64,000 bases of DNA from Marisa cornuarietis (GCA_004794655.1 SMMW01000601.1:248001-312000); one strand, 5' to 3'. Shown: positions 22,832 to 35,834, counted from the stretch's first letter. Numbers and translations are program-made. Notes: generated by a model from the letters alone, not told the origin.

Positions 22832-23782
22832 TCATCTTGCATCATCAGAATAAGTTTCAAAAGAATTGTGTTGGTAAAATTATGAAAACGAAAACAGACA
22901 TTTTCGCCAGCTATTTGCGCCATAAAGCCGGTGGTAGAAATGACCGCAATCAAAGCATCTAAATTTTCGTAAGTTTCATGTAAACTGGTGCGATATCATA
23001 CTGTACATGCGGTGCTAGTCGAACTCCGACGGCGAATGTTCACTCTAGCAGCAGTGTTATTCTTGAGCGTGTCAGCACGTTCTTAAGTGGAGTTAACTTC
23101 TTGTCATCGACTCCACGAAGCGTGCGACAATCCGAGGAATTTCGATAGACTGCGGACCTGCCCTGTATTTTTATGTTTGTTTTTTTTTCTAACGGGGAGC
23201 TACCCATGGAGTACGCCAGATGTGATGTATATTTCTGTGCTATAATATTCGATAATAATCAAGGGTTCGTTTTTATGTTTTAAGGCAAGTTTTTTTTTCA
23301 TTTTTAACTGTTTTTAAAGCCAAGCCAACGTACTTAACACTGCTGGCACAGGTAGATGTTGCCCTTCTCATTTCCGATGTAGTCTGGTGCATTAAAAAGA
23401 AATGACTACAATAAGGCGATGTTTTCGACTGTGTTTTTTGACCCAACCTTTTAACTCAAGCCATGTGCATTAAAGGATGCGTGCGACACTCCATAAACTT
23501 CGCTCATCCCGCGGTGCTCTTGTGTCTACCTGTGATCACCCTCCAGGTGCTTTTCTTGACTCATTAACAAAAATCAGTCCTGTTGGGGGTGGACGTACTT
23601 GCTTGCCCCCTCTTCCAGCCGCACGCTCAATATCTTCATCTGATCGAGCATTCTAGTTTTATAGAAGGAAAACCAGAGAATGAAGACACGAACCCTGACT
23701 GATCATCAAAAAAGTGATGAAGCCAACAAGCATGAGGAAGACTCCTGAAAGTTTGTGGAGTAGTTTTTGTGCTCGTTTCGAA

Positions 23783-23788
23783 AATAAA
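23783..23788 (+). terminator. Canonical poly(A) signal AATAAA
   Basis: AATAAA is followed 15-30 bases later by a G/T-rich stretch, the usual arrangement of a cleavage and polyadenylation site. It is the best candidate for the distal end of the Frizzled transcript. Confidence 0.45.
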
Positions 23789-23810
23789 ACATGAACCGAA
23801 CATGGTGGTG

Positions 23811-25284
23811 TGATTTTTGTCAGTTGCGGCATAAGAGGATTTCGCTCTGGGAACCGTACAGAACTGTAGACTCTAATTGCACACCAGAGACGAGAACACG
23901 GCACACAGGATGGAAGAGTGAGGCTGCATGATAGACAGTGGAAACAGTCAGCAAGTGCCAGTGTCCCTGGCTCGCACGTGAACGACGCTTGGTTGTCACA
24001 GCTCCAAGGCTGGCGGGGGTGGGGAGAGACTTAAGCCATACGTTTTAAGTATTGTGTTACATGCGCGCGCGTGCGTGTGTATGTGTGAAAGAGAGAGTGA
24101 GTGACTGCTTATCTAACGTAAAAATCCGATATTGTACAACTGGAGAGAACATGCGTGCTGCAGCATGCCAAAGCTACACTGGAAATACAAGATACGGCAT
24201 AATCAACGAAGTGATGTAGTGACTGTGAGCGTTCGTTAACTATTAACCTCTTTCCCCACCCCTCCTCATCCCTTCTCCATCCCTCTCACCAACATTCAGA
24301 AAGACTGACCTGTAAATAGTTTTTAAAAAAAACAGCCTCACAGAATGTTGTTGTGCGTTAGTCACACATTTCTCCACCATTTTACATTTGTCTGGGCCCT
24401 TTCTCCCGTCAGTATCGATTCACACTGCTACTGCCAGGAATGATACAGTGTAGACCTTTCATATACTTCGACTGAAGAGCTCCGGCGTTTCTGTGGCGCT
24501 TGCCTCCCCTGTACAATTTAGTCAAAAATGAAAAGGCACAAGAGTTTTTTTTAATATATACGTGTAATGGCGTAACTGTTAGTGTGGTCCCGAAGGGGGG
24601 GGGTCGGGGGTGGGTGAGGAAGGGAGGAAAGAAAAACACCCGGGGATTTAGGTCAAGCGTGTGGGGCGTTTAGGTCTCCAGTTGTGTCTATTTGTGTACT
24701 CTACCGCCTGTCCTGTATGAACGCATTTACAGAGTGAGCAGAAAACATGGCCACGCTATTTTGTCCCTGCTGGTTCAAGCGCCCATCGATTCATTGTCCC
24801 GTGCCCAGAGGCTACGTTCTTCGGCAGAGAAGCCCTTTTCAGCAGGCGCACAAAGGCGGGCGCTTGACTATCGGCAAAGCTCGACAACGATTTCGCTGGC
24901 GCTGCGGAGTCTTGGGGCGCGTCTCATTAGGGCAAATGATGCAAAGGCTGGGCCCCCATGCTTTAGCTACGCTTTGCCTAGCAGGTACACGTGCTAAGAA
25001 CTTTTCATGCGCTCATTCTATAACACCAAATCGTTGCCCATAATATTCCTTTTGCAATAATCTACTTAAAAGTGCAGCAAGACAAAATGATGAAGATTTT
25101 TAGGAAAGAGTTATTTTCTATCGGTTAGGATATTTAGATGTTTCATAGACAGGGAAAAAAATCATTTTTTTATCATTGGTAAGAGTAGGTTTCCCTTTGG
25201 CTCACATACCACTGACGCAGTCTTTTTTTTTTTTTTTAATTTGGAGCCAGAGTTGTTTGACGTGTCAATAGAAGATTAAACAGC
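23811..25284. other. No gene recognised (downstream flank)
   Basis: Contains a short GC/GT/GA compound repeat near 24062-24102 and a G-rich run near 24594-24617. A moderately GC- and CpG-rich stretch at 24770-24990 has open + strand frames of about 100 codons but no family signature. Confidence 0.5.
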
Positions 25285-25560
25285 AGCTGCGACGGAGTGC
25301 TCTTGCAGGGCACGTTTGTATTCGGTGTAGTGTCGACCGCAGAGAACATCGTCCGGCGGCCGTCAAACAAGCCGCTACTCCACCCACCAGCATGTCGGAC
25401 AACACGGGGGCATCTCGAGGGAGAGCTCATCGCCGACGGAGCGAGGTGTCGGGAGGGAGGAGTAGCGGGAGGGAAAGGTTAGTTTCCGTGCCGCGAAAAG
25501 GTTTCTGCCTGTATCGGTGCGTGAGCGCAGTGCGGACTCTGGGTGTGGCACACGGTAGAA
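25285..25560 (+). promoter_or_regulatory. CpG-rich segment, possible promoter and first exon
   Basis: CpG density rises sharply relative to the AT-rich DNA on both sides. An ATG in CACCAGC context at 25392 opens a Ser/Arg/Gly-rich frame, and a donor-like G|GTTAGT lies at 25477/25478. The combination is what a promoter plus first coding exon looks like, but no downstream exon was recognised. Confidence 0.3.
25392..25477 (+). CDS. Possible first coding exon, unknown Arg/Ser/Gly-rich protein
   Basis: If spliced at 25477, this would supply 28 codons plus two bases (phase 2), beginning MSDNTGASRGRAHRRR. The short, acidic-then-basic, glycine/arginine-rich start resembles N-termini of RNA-binding proteins, but that is only a compositional likeness. 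Without splicing the frame runs to 25601 (69 codons). No homologue is recognised and no second exon was found in the following 38 kb, so this remains speculative. Confidence 0.15.
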
Positions 25561-28500
25561 AAGCACAGACGCCAACTTGCTTTTCGCTGGGGTGGGGTTG
25601 AAACTTAAGTGCTACTAACGGAGCATCGCGGTGTAACACGTCCACAAGATGGACACCAGCTGAAAATTCATCTTTCTCATTTAAAATATTTTTTAATAAA
25701 TACAGTAAGAGCGGCATAGGGTATAGTCGTCAGACTGCTAACAACATCTTGATGTAAGCATCATATAACAGTAACATTTGCTCGGTATAAACGTGATTAA
25801 AATATTTTAGAAATATTTTAGTGTAAAGACAGGAAATGATTATTGTAAGGAAACATAGCCTGGGACTGACTGTTAATGTTAAAGAGAGATCATCATCATT
25901 CGTTCCTCGTCATCAGCGATGACTTTCGTGAGAGGCGTGGCACAAACGACGGTTGATCTCTCTACATCGCCTGTCGCGAAAGAACGTAGCAATTAAAATG
26001 TTAAAATGTTATTTCACTAGGTTTTGTTCTCGCATAGTTTTTTTTCCTTAATTTACTCAGTTTTAATTTTAAAAAACGGCAAAGTCTGAGAACTTTTTTT
26101 ATCTGTATTTTTCTTCTTATTTGGTAGTTACTGTAGCTTCTGTTACCAAAGTTTTACCGAATGTTTTACTTGAGGTGGTTTTAAAAATTGCTTAAGGTCT
26201 TTTAAATAATGGCTCGCAGTTTCATTTAATTAATATTTATATATCCTTTTTTAAGTTCTTTTAAATTACATTTGGTAATCACCAGTGTTGACATTAAGCA
26301 ACTTTCTGGAAGAAAGAGATTAGAGAAAACTTTTATTTATTTCAGCGCCATCCTTACCTCACCCTAACCCCCAAAACCTCCAGTGCACACACTTAGTCCA
26401 TCCTGCTCGTGTACAGATTCTGCCAGAGTTCTCCAGTTTTTCGAAGTTCTTTTTTGTTTCCCATCCCCTCCTTCCCTTCTATCTCCAGTGTCTGTCCGCT
26501 GATGTGTGACGGGTTCAGTTCCGCCTCAAGAGCGCGTGTTTACATAGCTCAGAGCGTTACCGAATTTCTGCCACCACACTGAGAAATGTGCTTAACGTAT
26601 TAAATGCATGGATCGAAGCAGGGGTGAGAGGGCGATGACCAGCTGTGCTGAACTGAACATGACGGCTTTGAGTTAAACGAGTCGTTTTTGCAATAAAGCA
26701 TGTTCATTTCATAAAGTTTGCTTATTCAGAGTCTTGCTATGTCGGTCGTATGAGGGCGCGTGATTTATGTGAGTTGTTTGGTGAGAGGAAAGCACAATTG
26801 CATGAATTATATTTTTCAGTCTTACACCTTTTCTATTATTACTGACTATTGCATCTAGGTTCTGTTGTAATAGATGGTTTTGCAGCCTTTTTGGAATATA
26901 GTTTAAGTGGGTATGTCTTTATTCTGTGCTCGTCACTCTATTGAGTCTATTCTGTCATTGAAGAATCAGAAGACACATTCGGTGTGCCCAGCGCTTACTT
27001 CGGTGGGGAAGGAGGATAATCCCATACGTGTCGCAAATGCCCAAGTTCTGCTGATTACTAGACTTGACAGGTGCCGCTGTCTCTCCAACTCTTTGAAGAA
27101 AATGCAGATTTTTTTTAACAGTCGTAAAACATAGACATGCTTATAGAATGTGGTGAATCCTCATAAAAGGCGATGTTAAAGCGCACGTCTGGCAGAGAAT
27201 TCCTGCACTAGAGCTGTCGGCCAAGCCAGCGAACGGACGAGCATCACAATTAGACGATGCACAGTTTGGAGGAGCAGCTAGTGATGGAGGAACATAACTG
27301 ACACCAGGAAGAGAATGTCCAGCCTACGATGTAAGCGTGACAACAGCTGTTTAGGAATAGGCACGGAATAGGCAGGATACAGGCGGTTACTTTAGTGTCA
27401 ACATATAAGGCTACACCTCAGACATCAAGTCCTTTTATGAGCTGAGCAGTTGACGGGCTATAGGCGGTGACATCTGTTTGAGGCTAACAGTCGACAGGTG
27501 ATCAGCACACTGCAACGGCTTGATAGTAGTTGAAATGACTTCCTCTAGCGCATTTTCTCTTATATCAGCTGCAGCTTACTAGGATGAGGCTGGGATTGTA
27601 TGGTGCCATCACTTCGGACTGAGGAACTGAAGTGCTCGGGTATGTCATGAACAGACCAACACCCTTCAGTCGGACCTATCTCCGACGAGCTTGCCCTTCG
27701 GGGATACTGTAACAGTAACTGAAGCTTTGTTAGTAGACAGTTATCTGTACTGTAACATGACTTCACAGATTTAGCCGTCTGTGCGTTGGTGAAAATGTCG
27801 ATTTTTATAAGGTTCGTATCTCAACAATGGAAGATAAACGGAGTCATTTGAAAAATACTAGCCTTAAGTCCTTGAAAGATCTTTTTTTTTAAATAATTGT
27901 GAATGGTGCTTCACTGTCCTCGAGAATCAAATATTTATTTCTCTTTTTTAATGAAGGTGTAAAGTTCTAGGAAAAAAGTCCACTATCAAAGTTTTTTTTT
28001 TAAAGCATTTTAATGTGTCTGAAGCAGATCTTCAATCCTCGGCGACTCGGGCAGATGCGGCACACCAAAAAATCTTCCCAGACAGGCTCTCACATGGCAC
28101 GCTCACGCCCACATTTTTGCTAGCCCCAGGGTGTAACCCAGATTGTTCTCCCTTGGCTTGTTTCAATGAAGTCGAAGAAAGCCATCCGGTGCACGCTGCT
28201 CGTTCCAACGAGTTTCAGTGGGTTCATGGGAAACACCATGGCGGGAGGGTAGGGTGGTTGAAATACTCCCGTCAGTGCCTCTCTTTTTTAAAAAAAAAGT
28301 GAAAGAGGAGAAAGAACGACAAAAATTGAAAAAAATCCACGAATAGAAACTCATTATGTAATCTTTCAAAGATAAATATCTTTACTTCATTCAGACATTT
28401 TTTTTTGTCCTACACAAACTAAAAATAATTTACATTGCGGATTTTAATCTGGAGTTACACATACTTCTCTGATGATGTAAGATTGTAAGGCGATTTTCAT

Positions 28501-31500
28501 GTGAAATTCTGTTAAGGAGATCCTCCTGTGGGTTTGTGATGATGGCGCTGGGTGATGTCAAAGAGGTTATGAGTTATTGTGGGGAAAAGTATATAACAAA
28601 GACAACATTTTGTGCGGCCGAAAGCGTCTGGACCGGACATTAACAGCCACATTTAACAGTCCCAAGTCATGCGATCGTGCGCAAACGTGTGCCAGACTTT
28701 GTGTGTATGCGTGCGTGTGTGCATGAGATTGTCAATTGCTAAATCTCGCTATAAGGAGGCAGATGAATGGGCTATAGGGGGATCTTTCATTTCTACCCTA
28801 ATGCACCGAAGCGCAGGTTAGCTATTGTTCGACTGTAATACGAGGCAGACGAACCTTGCGTAAGTCCTGATGGAAACACTAAGTGTAATGTTTCTAGGGC
28901 CCGTAAAACCAGTTTACATCTCTCTCTCTCTCTCTCACTCACACACACACACACACACACACAACCTTGACGACTCCGTGATGTAGGCTGGTTGGATAAT
29001 TTGGCGGGACAGTGCATCCACCTAGAGGTGATTTCGCTCTACGAGGGGCGAGGGAAGGCGAAGAAACGGAGTACCCAGAGAAAAACCATCGACGGCCGGG
29101 CCTGCGAACTCTGTGATGCATTTTTTTTTTTAAAAGGGAGACTTTATAGAAGAGCTGATAAACTGGTTGAACAGTCAATCATGCTCACTTCCCGTGAAGC
29201 ACAATCGTAGCTAACGATTTGTCTTTTTTCTTTTTTTTTATTTCTGAACCAACTTGTCGCAACGGTGACTCGGTGCAGTTTTAGGGTTTAATTAAATTTG
29301 TACCCATAATGCTGTTTACATCTGATATGCGTGTGTTTGTACGGGAGAGAGGGGGTGGGAAGCAGCGGGATAACCCAATAGAATGCAATCGTCCGCCTTT
29401 GAGTCATTCCGATGACGTGTCCGATAAACGACTGACGGGCGACTGAGTGGATCCTCTGTCACGTGACAACGGCATGACTCGCGGCCGTCACCTTGAGAAA
29501 AGGTAGCATCGTAATTTAGTTCCACGCGGCTCCACAGATTATTACTTTTGCTGTAGCTCCCATATCATTCCAACATGCCAACGAAGGTGGAAGGCCATGC
29601 CATGTGTCCACAGGATGGTACGGCAACTTGGTGGAAGAGCCCATTCCAAATGGCGACGGCCATTACAAGTGACAGGCGCCAACTTACAGCCGAGTGCTGC
29701 AAGGTCATGCGTGAAGAATCGATGTTTTGACTCAGCCTGCCTGCCACAGTGACGTCACTGGGTCATTGTCTTGCCCGCCGTTTGGAACAAGCGATAAGTG
29801 CAACAATCACACACATACCCCCATAATCCAGGTAAACACACAGAACATCCGCAGCTGTACAGTATAAAATCGTGCACGTGCATGGCTAAAGAATTTGTTC
29901 GTATGGAACGTTTAAAAAAAAAACTTCTAAATGGCGATTTGCGTAAAGCGAGAACAAAACACTTAATCGAGCGGCAGAAAGCCCTTCCTCTGTCTCGTGG
30001 AAATCACCTGAACTGACTGACTGCCCTGTCGGCGTCAAACACAACAGTTGCATTAGAGGCTAACCTGACTTGAACTCTATTTTTTAAAATAATATGTCAC
30101 AGATTAACAAAGGTTACTGCTGGTAGAATGTTGCGATAAAGAGGTATTTTTTTAATTTTATAAATCATTTTAGCTGACAATCCGACAAAATAAATGACAG
30201 TGTCAAAGTAGTGTAGAAACAAATTGTCATCAAACATTATAAAGAAACAAAAAAAAATTATACGGGTAGATCAAGCATCAAACTTCGACACTGTAACCCT
30301 GTTAATGAAATCAAATTCTCTTCCAACTCAGATAACAAGGAAACATTTTAACGACATCTTACCTTTGAAAAAAAATTAAGCGTTTGACACCATGGAGATC
30401 GTCAGACATGAACCTCGCACGTGGCGAGAGATCCCGAGATCGCAGAAATTTGCCATAAAATCAGAATTAACATCCTTGACTACAAAATTATAGCAGGTGA
30501 GAGAAGCAGCCGGTACATGCAAAGATTTACGACACAGGTCAACGGGCAGGAAAGCGTTGGAGAAGTACGGGAAGGGGGGAACGAATCGCGTAGCAATTTC
30601 CTTGACCAAGAGGTTTTTTGTCTTCATTGCAAAGGCTGATGGGATGTGTTTGAAGGGCCAAATGGCGAATTTTATTCTAGTATAAGGACTTGTCACTGGA
30701 AGAGAAGACGTGCAAGAGAAAACACCAGCAGGAGGAGGAAAAAAGCCGTGCGGATGAAAAGCAGTCAAGCGTAGCGCAACAGTCAGGTTTCTGCCTTTAT
30801 GTCGATATTGACTTTCACGCATGGCATACACGTCAGTCGTGGAAAAATCTTATAAATGTAATGAATCTAACTGACCGTAGAATCTATCTTTATATCTATC
30901 GTCTCAACTGTCCCTCTTTACTTTTTACTCAATTCTTATTTTATATCACTATTATTTTTATATTTTAATAATCTATATTTACATATCTGTAAATTTTTTA
31001 TCTCTTGTCTCTTCTGTCTTTTAATCTATATTTTATGTCGCAATATATATATATATATTACTATCTTCTTTTTATCTATTAATCTGTATTTATTAAATAA
31101 CTATCCTATATCTTTTTGTGTCTATATTTGTTATCTATATAAATCTATAGTTATTATCTGTCTTTATTTATATCGTTCGTCCTTTTTATTTATTTCGAAA
31201 AACGTTACTTCCCAAGCCGCATACATACACAAGGTCTAAGGGACCACATATTAATTAATGTCCCTTGGTCTTGTACCACACCTGTTATGTCTTTTTGTCT
31301 TTATCTTTCAGTCTCATTTGTCATTTCATTTAAATATTTGAGCTCTAGTGTGACAGCACACATTTTGTTTTTCGAGCACCTGGCCAGCATGCGTGGCATC
31401 GAGAAGATGTACTGGCTGGAGGGGGCTGGTGTGTTATAATTATAGTGACGTTAGTCTAACTAACACATAGTTTATTGTACCGTACTGATTTGATAAGGTC

Positions 31501-32152
31501 CAATGAATGACCACTGTGGCTTATGCAGCGAAGTTGAAATATTAGAGAGTGTGTTGTTATTGTATTTACTTTGTTCTTTCTTGCTTTGGAACATCTCTGT
31601 GGAAAGTGGATGGTTGGATCGAGGTGTGCGTGCGTGCGTACATGTGTGCGTGTTTCAGTCTCTTAGGGAAGCTGTCAGGAAATTGGTGCCTGGCAAATGT
31701 GCGAACATATGCATATGGACCTGTGTTTCTGCTTACCTGGTGGATGGTCAATGATACGTTGGTGTGACGTAATATGCACGTAGTGCGTGTGTACTTTTTA
31801 TGCGACAGTGAGGCATCCAGCGCCTCGTCAGATCCGTGCCGGAACTGTCAGCTACGTGCGGCCAGCAGAGCAGAGCGGCATCGTCCTCGTTTTGCTCGGC
31901 GTCATCGATCGGCTACCCTCTCCTTTTGCCACCACCACCACCACCGCCACCACCACCACCTTCTTCCCGGTCTTCGAATCGGAATCGCAAAGAGGCGTAA
32001 CACCGCGCTTTCGACACGCATCGACGCGCGTCGATGAACACGGGTTGCAGCTGCAACAAAGGGTGACAGGGCCGGGCGCACATGCCGTACCTTCAGCAAC
32101 ACGTGTCACGTCTTCAGCCTCGTTACTGCTTCACTAACGCTAACGCTGTCCC
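25561..32152. other. No gene recognised (intergenic)
   Basis: AT-rich DNA dominates at 25680-26350 and 30840-31200; the latter holds degenerate TATC/TTTA runs and a (TA)n near 31043-31059. A 10-bp inverted repeat AGAGAGATCA (25883-25892) / TGATCTCTCT (25954-25963) brackets a 61-bp loop. T-then-A tracts occur near 27885, 27995, 28285 and 29121. A (TC)n-(AC)n repeat lies at 28920-28963. A CpG-rich patch with (CCA)n is at 31800-32060. None of the short frames resembles a known protein. Confidence 0.5.
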
Positions 32153-32153
32153 T

Positions 32154-32395
32154 CACCTGTCTGTTAACGAGGTGTGTAATGCTTTTCACCTGTCTGTAAC
32201 GGAGAGGTGTTTGTAATGTCTATAACCTGTTTGTATCAGAGGGACAGGTATGTAATGTCTACCGCCTGTCTGTAATCGTGGAAAAGATGTGTAACGTATT
32301 GCATGTCTGTAACAAAGGGAGTGATGTTTAACATCTATCATTCATCTAGATCCAAGAGAAAGGTGTATGCTATACTACACCTGTCTCTGTATCAG
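32154..32395. repeat. Decayed minisatellite, about 37-bp unit
   Basis: Six or seven diverged units begin near 32154, 32188, 32225, 32264, 32301, 32342 and 32377. Each starts with a version of ACCTGTCTGTAAC and contains AGGTGTGTAATG-type sequence. Spacing varies from 34 to 41 bp, so the array is old and has gathered indels. Confidence 0.75.
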
Positions 32396-33314
32396 CTCTT
32401 TTGTTTAGTTATTTGTTGTTTGCTGCAGACGAAGGAATGTTGCAACCTTAACCAACAATCAAATAATGAGTACCTTCGGCCATTTTGGTTTTGAGGTTGC
32501 TGGTGTTAAATCGTCCAATGACAAAACTCCCCGTCCTCTTATCGCTTTTTAAGAAAAGGGATTGGTTCAGCAATAAAAAGTGGAAGGAGCTTGATAAGGA
32601 GAGAGAAAAAACACCAGATGACAGTAAATAATGTTCCAGCAGAAACATTCTAATAAGTACAAAATGCAAAACATCTTTATTAATCCTCTGCCGACAAAAA
32701 CATTAGAACATTACATTGCATAAAACATCAGTACAGGCTATAAAAGAGGAAAAAATATCTACATCCAATTCTAGTTCTCCACTTGTAGTCATTTACGTAA
32801 TAATTGTTCCAAAATTGTTTGTATTCCTATTACCACTCAGAACAGGAATACAGGCAAATACGATATCAATTCAATAACGTACATTAAAAACGGACGCTCC
32901 AGAATAGGCACAAACAATATGGGTATCTGCATTCTGCGTGTCCTCCCCCTCCCCCACACACACTCCAACGACCTTTTACTGCCTTACTTATCAATGAGTT
33001 AATTGTTTATCCGGATTACTGTTGGGAGATATCAGTGTCGATAACGTCTAGTCCTACATCAAGGAATTTTAAACCTACCAGTTTATGTGTGTAATATCAA
33101 ATCCTGTCGCAGTGGGTGCGAGTCATCAGCTAAAATTGCAGTTTGTTGATCAGACGTTTGTCATGCATTGGCTCTATAGAATTACTATGCCCCATCCCAT
33201 CCACCCTTGCAGATTTTTTTAATGTTCTTGTTCCATTTGTGCTTGTTCCGCTTTGCAAATGTTCCCAACCAAGCACACTAGACTGAAAGTTACGGCGCTG
33301 TGTGTAACAGAAGT

Positions 33315-33315
<1 letters not shown>

Positions 33316-33365
<50 letters not shown>
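33316..33365. repeat. (ATT)n microsatellite
   Basis: About 50 bp of pure ATT/TTA. The sequence just before it (GCGCTGTGTGTAACAGAAG) loosely resembles the GCGCTATAAA...(ATT)n tail of the LINE at 53.6-53.7 kb, so it may be a retrotransposon tail. Confidence 0.95.
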
Positions 33366-33369
<4 letters not shown>

Positions 33370-33390
33370 AGTCAGCGGGAGGCTTTTATA

Positions 33391-33420
33391 ATAGGATAAC
33401 TTAGGATAACTTAGGATAAC
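33391..33420. repeat. Three tandem 10-bp units (TTAGGATAAC)
   Basis: Three consecutive copies of a 10-mer; the first begins AT in place of TT. The core TTAGG is coincidentally the arthropod telomere motif, but the unit here is 10 bp and the array is tiny. Confidence 0.9.
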
Positions 33421-34021
33421 GTTATTGCACATTCTACATGCCACAAAGCATAAGATTTTTGTTTTGAGATCAAACCATGCTTCGTCTGCTCCCGCATGCC
33501 CACACGTCTCATCCTTTATATGGGCTTTTTTTCTACTATAAACGAGTAGCTACCGGATGTTTGTACTAGTCATCATCAGGAATTTTTATTATTATTAAGC
33601 TGACAGATGGGTGTTGACGCGAGCTCGCTCCGCATAATAAAATCTTTCTACTATTAAAAAAAAAAAAGGTTCGCACACCGCTGGCGTTCCGTTTTTATCC
33701 CCCTCCCACCTCTCCCTAACACCTCATCACTAAAGGTGAACTGTATCAGAATCTGAGCATGTGAGTTTAAAGGGTGTGACACCTGCAACATCCGTGTTGT
33801 GAATAAATCGTTCCAACAATCCCTGCCCGCTGTCTGTCTTCCCTCGTGTGTTTAATTCGTTCAGTGTTTCACTTCCTGTTGATCGATCAGTGGGATGTGA
33901 TGTGAGCACTCAGCACTTTTAATATATAGCAACCTGTCCTCTAATTAATGCAAAAAATTCATTTGTTTTTAGTGATTTAAAAGAGAAAATGTTACCTAAA
34001 CCATTGTTCATAGCATCTTCA

Positions 34022-34085
34022 GCTTAGTGGTTACATGCGCATCACGCTCTTGGACCGGGGCCTAAATATAAACACCTCGGCTCTC
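34022..34085 (+). repeat. tRNA-like SINE head fragment (tentative)
   Basis: AGCTTAGTGGTTACATGCGC resembles the A-box region of tRNA-derived SINEs, and the following TTGGACCGGGGCC is at about the usual place of the anticodon arm. There is no clear B box (GGTTCRANNCC), so this is at best a degraded partial copy. Confidence 0.25.
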
Positions 34086-35793
34086 GTAGACAAATAAATA
34101 ATTTGATGCGAAGCCTTTTCTTATTTCCACGCTGTTCTTGCATAGTTCGAACAAAACCTTTTGCTCGCGTAGTTTCCGCGTTGATGCATAGCAAGACCAA
34201 AAGTTGAACGTCGATGACGCCCACCGTCACGGCTCACCACGTAGGGTTAGGTGATGACAGCGCCTGCCGGACATGACACGTGACCAGCGAGTACCAGATC
34301 GATAACAGCATCTGTCATGTGCATCCTGTCTTCCGCATGCAGGTCGCCCTGGAAACTTGAATGTCAGCTTTACATCTCACCTTTCCAGAGGGAGGACATC
34401 TGCAACCACGGAACGGATCACGGCAGTGGGGCGTCTTGTAAGACTCAATCAAATGTCCAACCTTCGCCAAACCACCCCAGCAAGCAACCTACCCCGCCAA
34501 ACACACCTCCACCCCCTACACATCATTGGTCTTAACTTTCCTGACAGCAAGAGGAATGCCGCCATTGAGTTTCCACGTTTTGTTACTTTGTCGATATCAG
34601 GCTGTGGGATAGTCGCATGCTAAAAGGATGGAAGTGGACGGTGACAGCAACGGAACTTTGTTTTTGTTTTTTTTTTAAAAAGCGTGTTTAAGCAATGCCG
34701 TTTCTCCAAAGCAAAAAGAGTCGTCAGGCTTTTTTTTAAACCCAATGAATGATTTCAAAACGCGCCATGCTCTTGCAAAAAGGTTAAGGGACGCTTTAGA
34801 TTTCAGCAAATACACCCCTGCATAAAGAAAAAGAGAAGATTTTATCTTCACGACCTTTTGAGACTAAAAACCAAATTTTCTCTCATTTCTCATACATCAA
34901 TTTGTAAGGGTCACGTAAAACGGTCGCAGAAAGTTATTTCAGTTTATTCCGTTCTGCGTCAGAACTTGAGAGAATTTTGGATTTGAGGGGAGAGCAAACA
35001 GCTGTCAGTGACTGGTGTCTGCTGAAGGGAGCCTACTCCAGCACGATGTCTGTGATGCAAGAAGGAAAGATGCTGTTGGTGTTACTGTCGTATTTCTGGG
35101 TGAAGCTAACTGGCTTTTTGTGGTAACATTTTTCTTACTGCGCTGGCAAGTTACTGATGCAGCCCCACCTTCCCAGTGTTGTGTGTGTCTGAGACAGAAA
35201 CTGTTTGTTAGGGTATATCCTAATGCTTTCATCTCTCCATCACGTCATAAATATGTGATCACACAGGTAGATAAATCTGGGTGTATGGTGTTTCTCCGTT
35301 CAATATTACTTGCTACATACATCTGCCAGCCTTTGACATGCGTAAAATTTTTTTAATATGTGTGTGTGTGTGTGTGTGTGTTTTATATTAATCTAATATA
35401 ATTTTTCAACAGCTAAGAAAAATAATTCTCTTTTTTTTTCTTATTCACTCGATAATGCAGGTAGACGCTCTCAGTCAATAATGTCAATGGCCGGACAGGA
35501 ACCGTACATGTAAACTCACCTCCCTTACTGTTTTAATGCTTACGGATCATATCTGGGACCGCAAGGAGACTGGTTCTTTAAAAATTGTGGTGAAGATGTC
35601 TGTTGACTGGCGAATGGGGTGGCAGGCGGGAGGGAGAAGGTATGCGTGCTGAGCACTTTCACGTCTTTGCTTGATGTGCGCTGTCAGGGCATCAGACCGA
35701 AATGGAGGAATTTTAGCATGGGGATACATTTGAGACAGATGGAGAGGCGGCACCATTTCGTCTAACACGGCGATCAATTCTACATCTCACTGA
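34086..35793. other. No gene recognised (intergenic)
   Basis: T-then-A tracts near 34669 and 34733 and a (GT)n run at 35359-35381. The 113-codon frame at 35015-35356 has no domain signature. Confidence 0.5.
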
Positions 35794-35798
35794 CTCTC

Positions 35799-35833
<35 letters not shown>

Positions 35834-35834
35834 C

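Larger units (their letters stand above)
22337..23810 (+). other. Frizzled 3' UTR (extent inferred)
   Basis: The sequence turns AT-rich straight after the TAA stop. Candidate poly(A) signals are ATTAAA at 23391-23396 (with T/GT-rich DNA after it), ATTAAA at 23469-23474 and the canonical AATAAA at 23783-23788 (followed by a GGTGGTGTG-type GU-rich element). Use of these would give 3' UTRs of about 1.07, 1.15 or 1.47 kb. Which are used cannot be told from sequence. Confidence 0.5.
32396..34018. other. No gene recognised (intergenic)
   Basis: AT-rich sequence with two tandem repeats listed separately and an A13 tract near 33656. No gene or RNA signature seen. Confidence 0.5.

Noticed and set aside
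17241..28488. 18-base identical string ATGATGTAAGATTGTAAG at 17241 and near 28471
   Set aside because: Similarity stops at the ends of the string, so it is probably coincidence in AT-rich DNA.
29575..29727. 50-codon + strand frame (MPTKVEGHAM...) opposed by a 60-codon - strand frame
   Set aside because: I considered a transposase remnant but found no recognisable catalytic or helix-turn-helix motif.
30376..30831. 151-codon - strand frame
   Set aside because: Cys/Phe/Pro composition without a signature. Two + strand frames overlap it and nothing distinguishes one as real.
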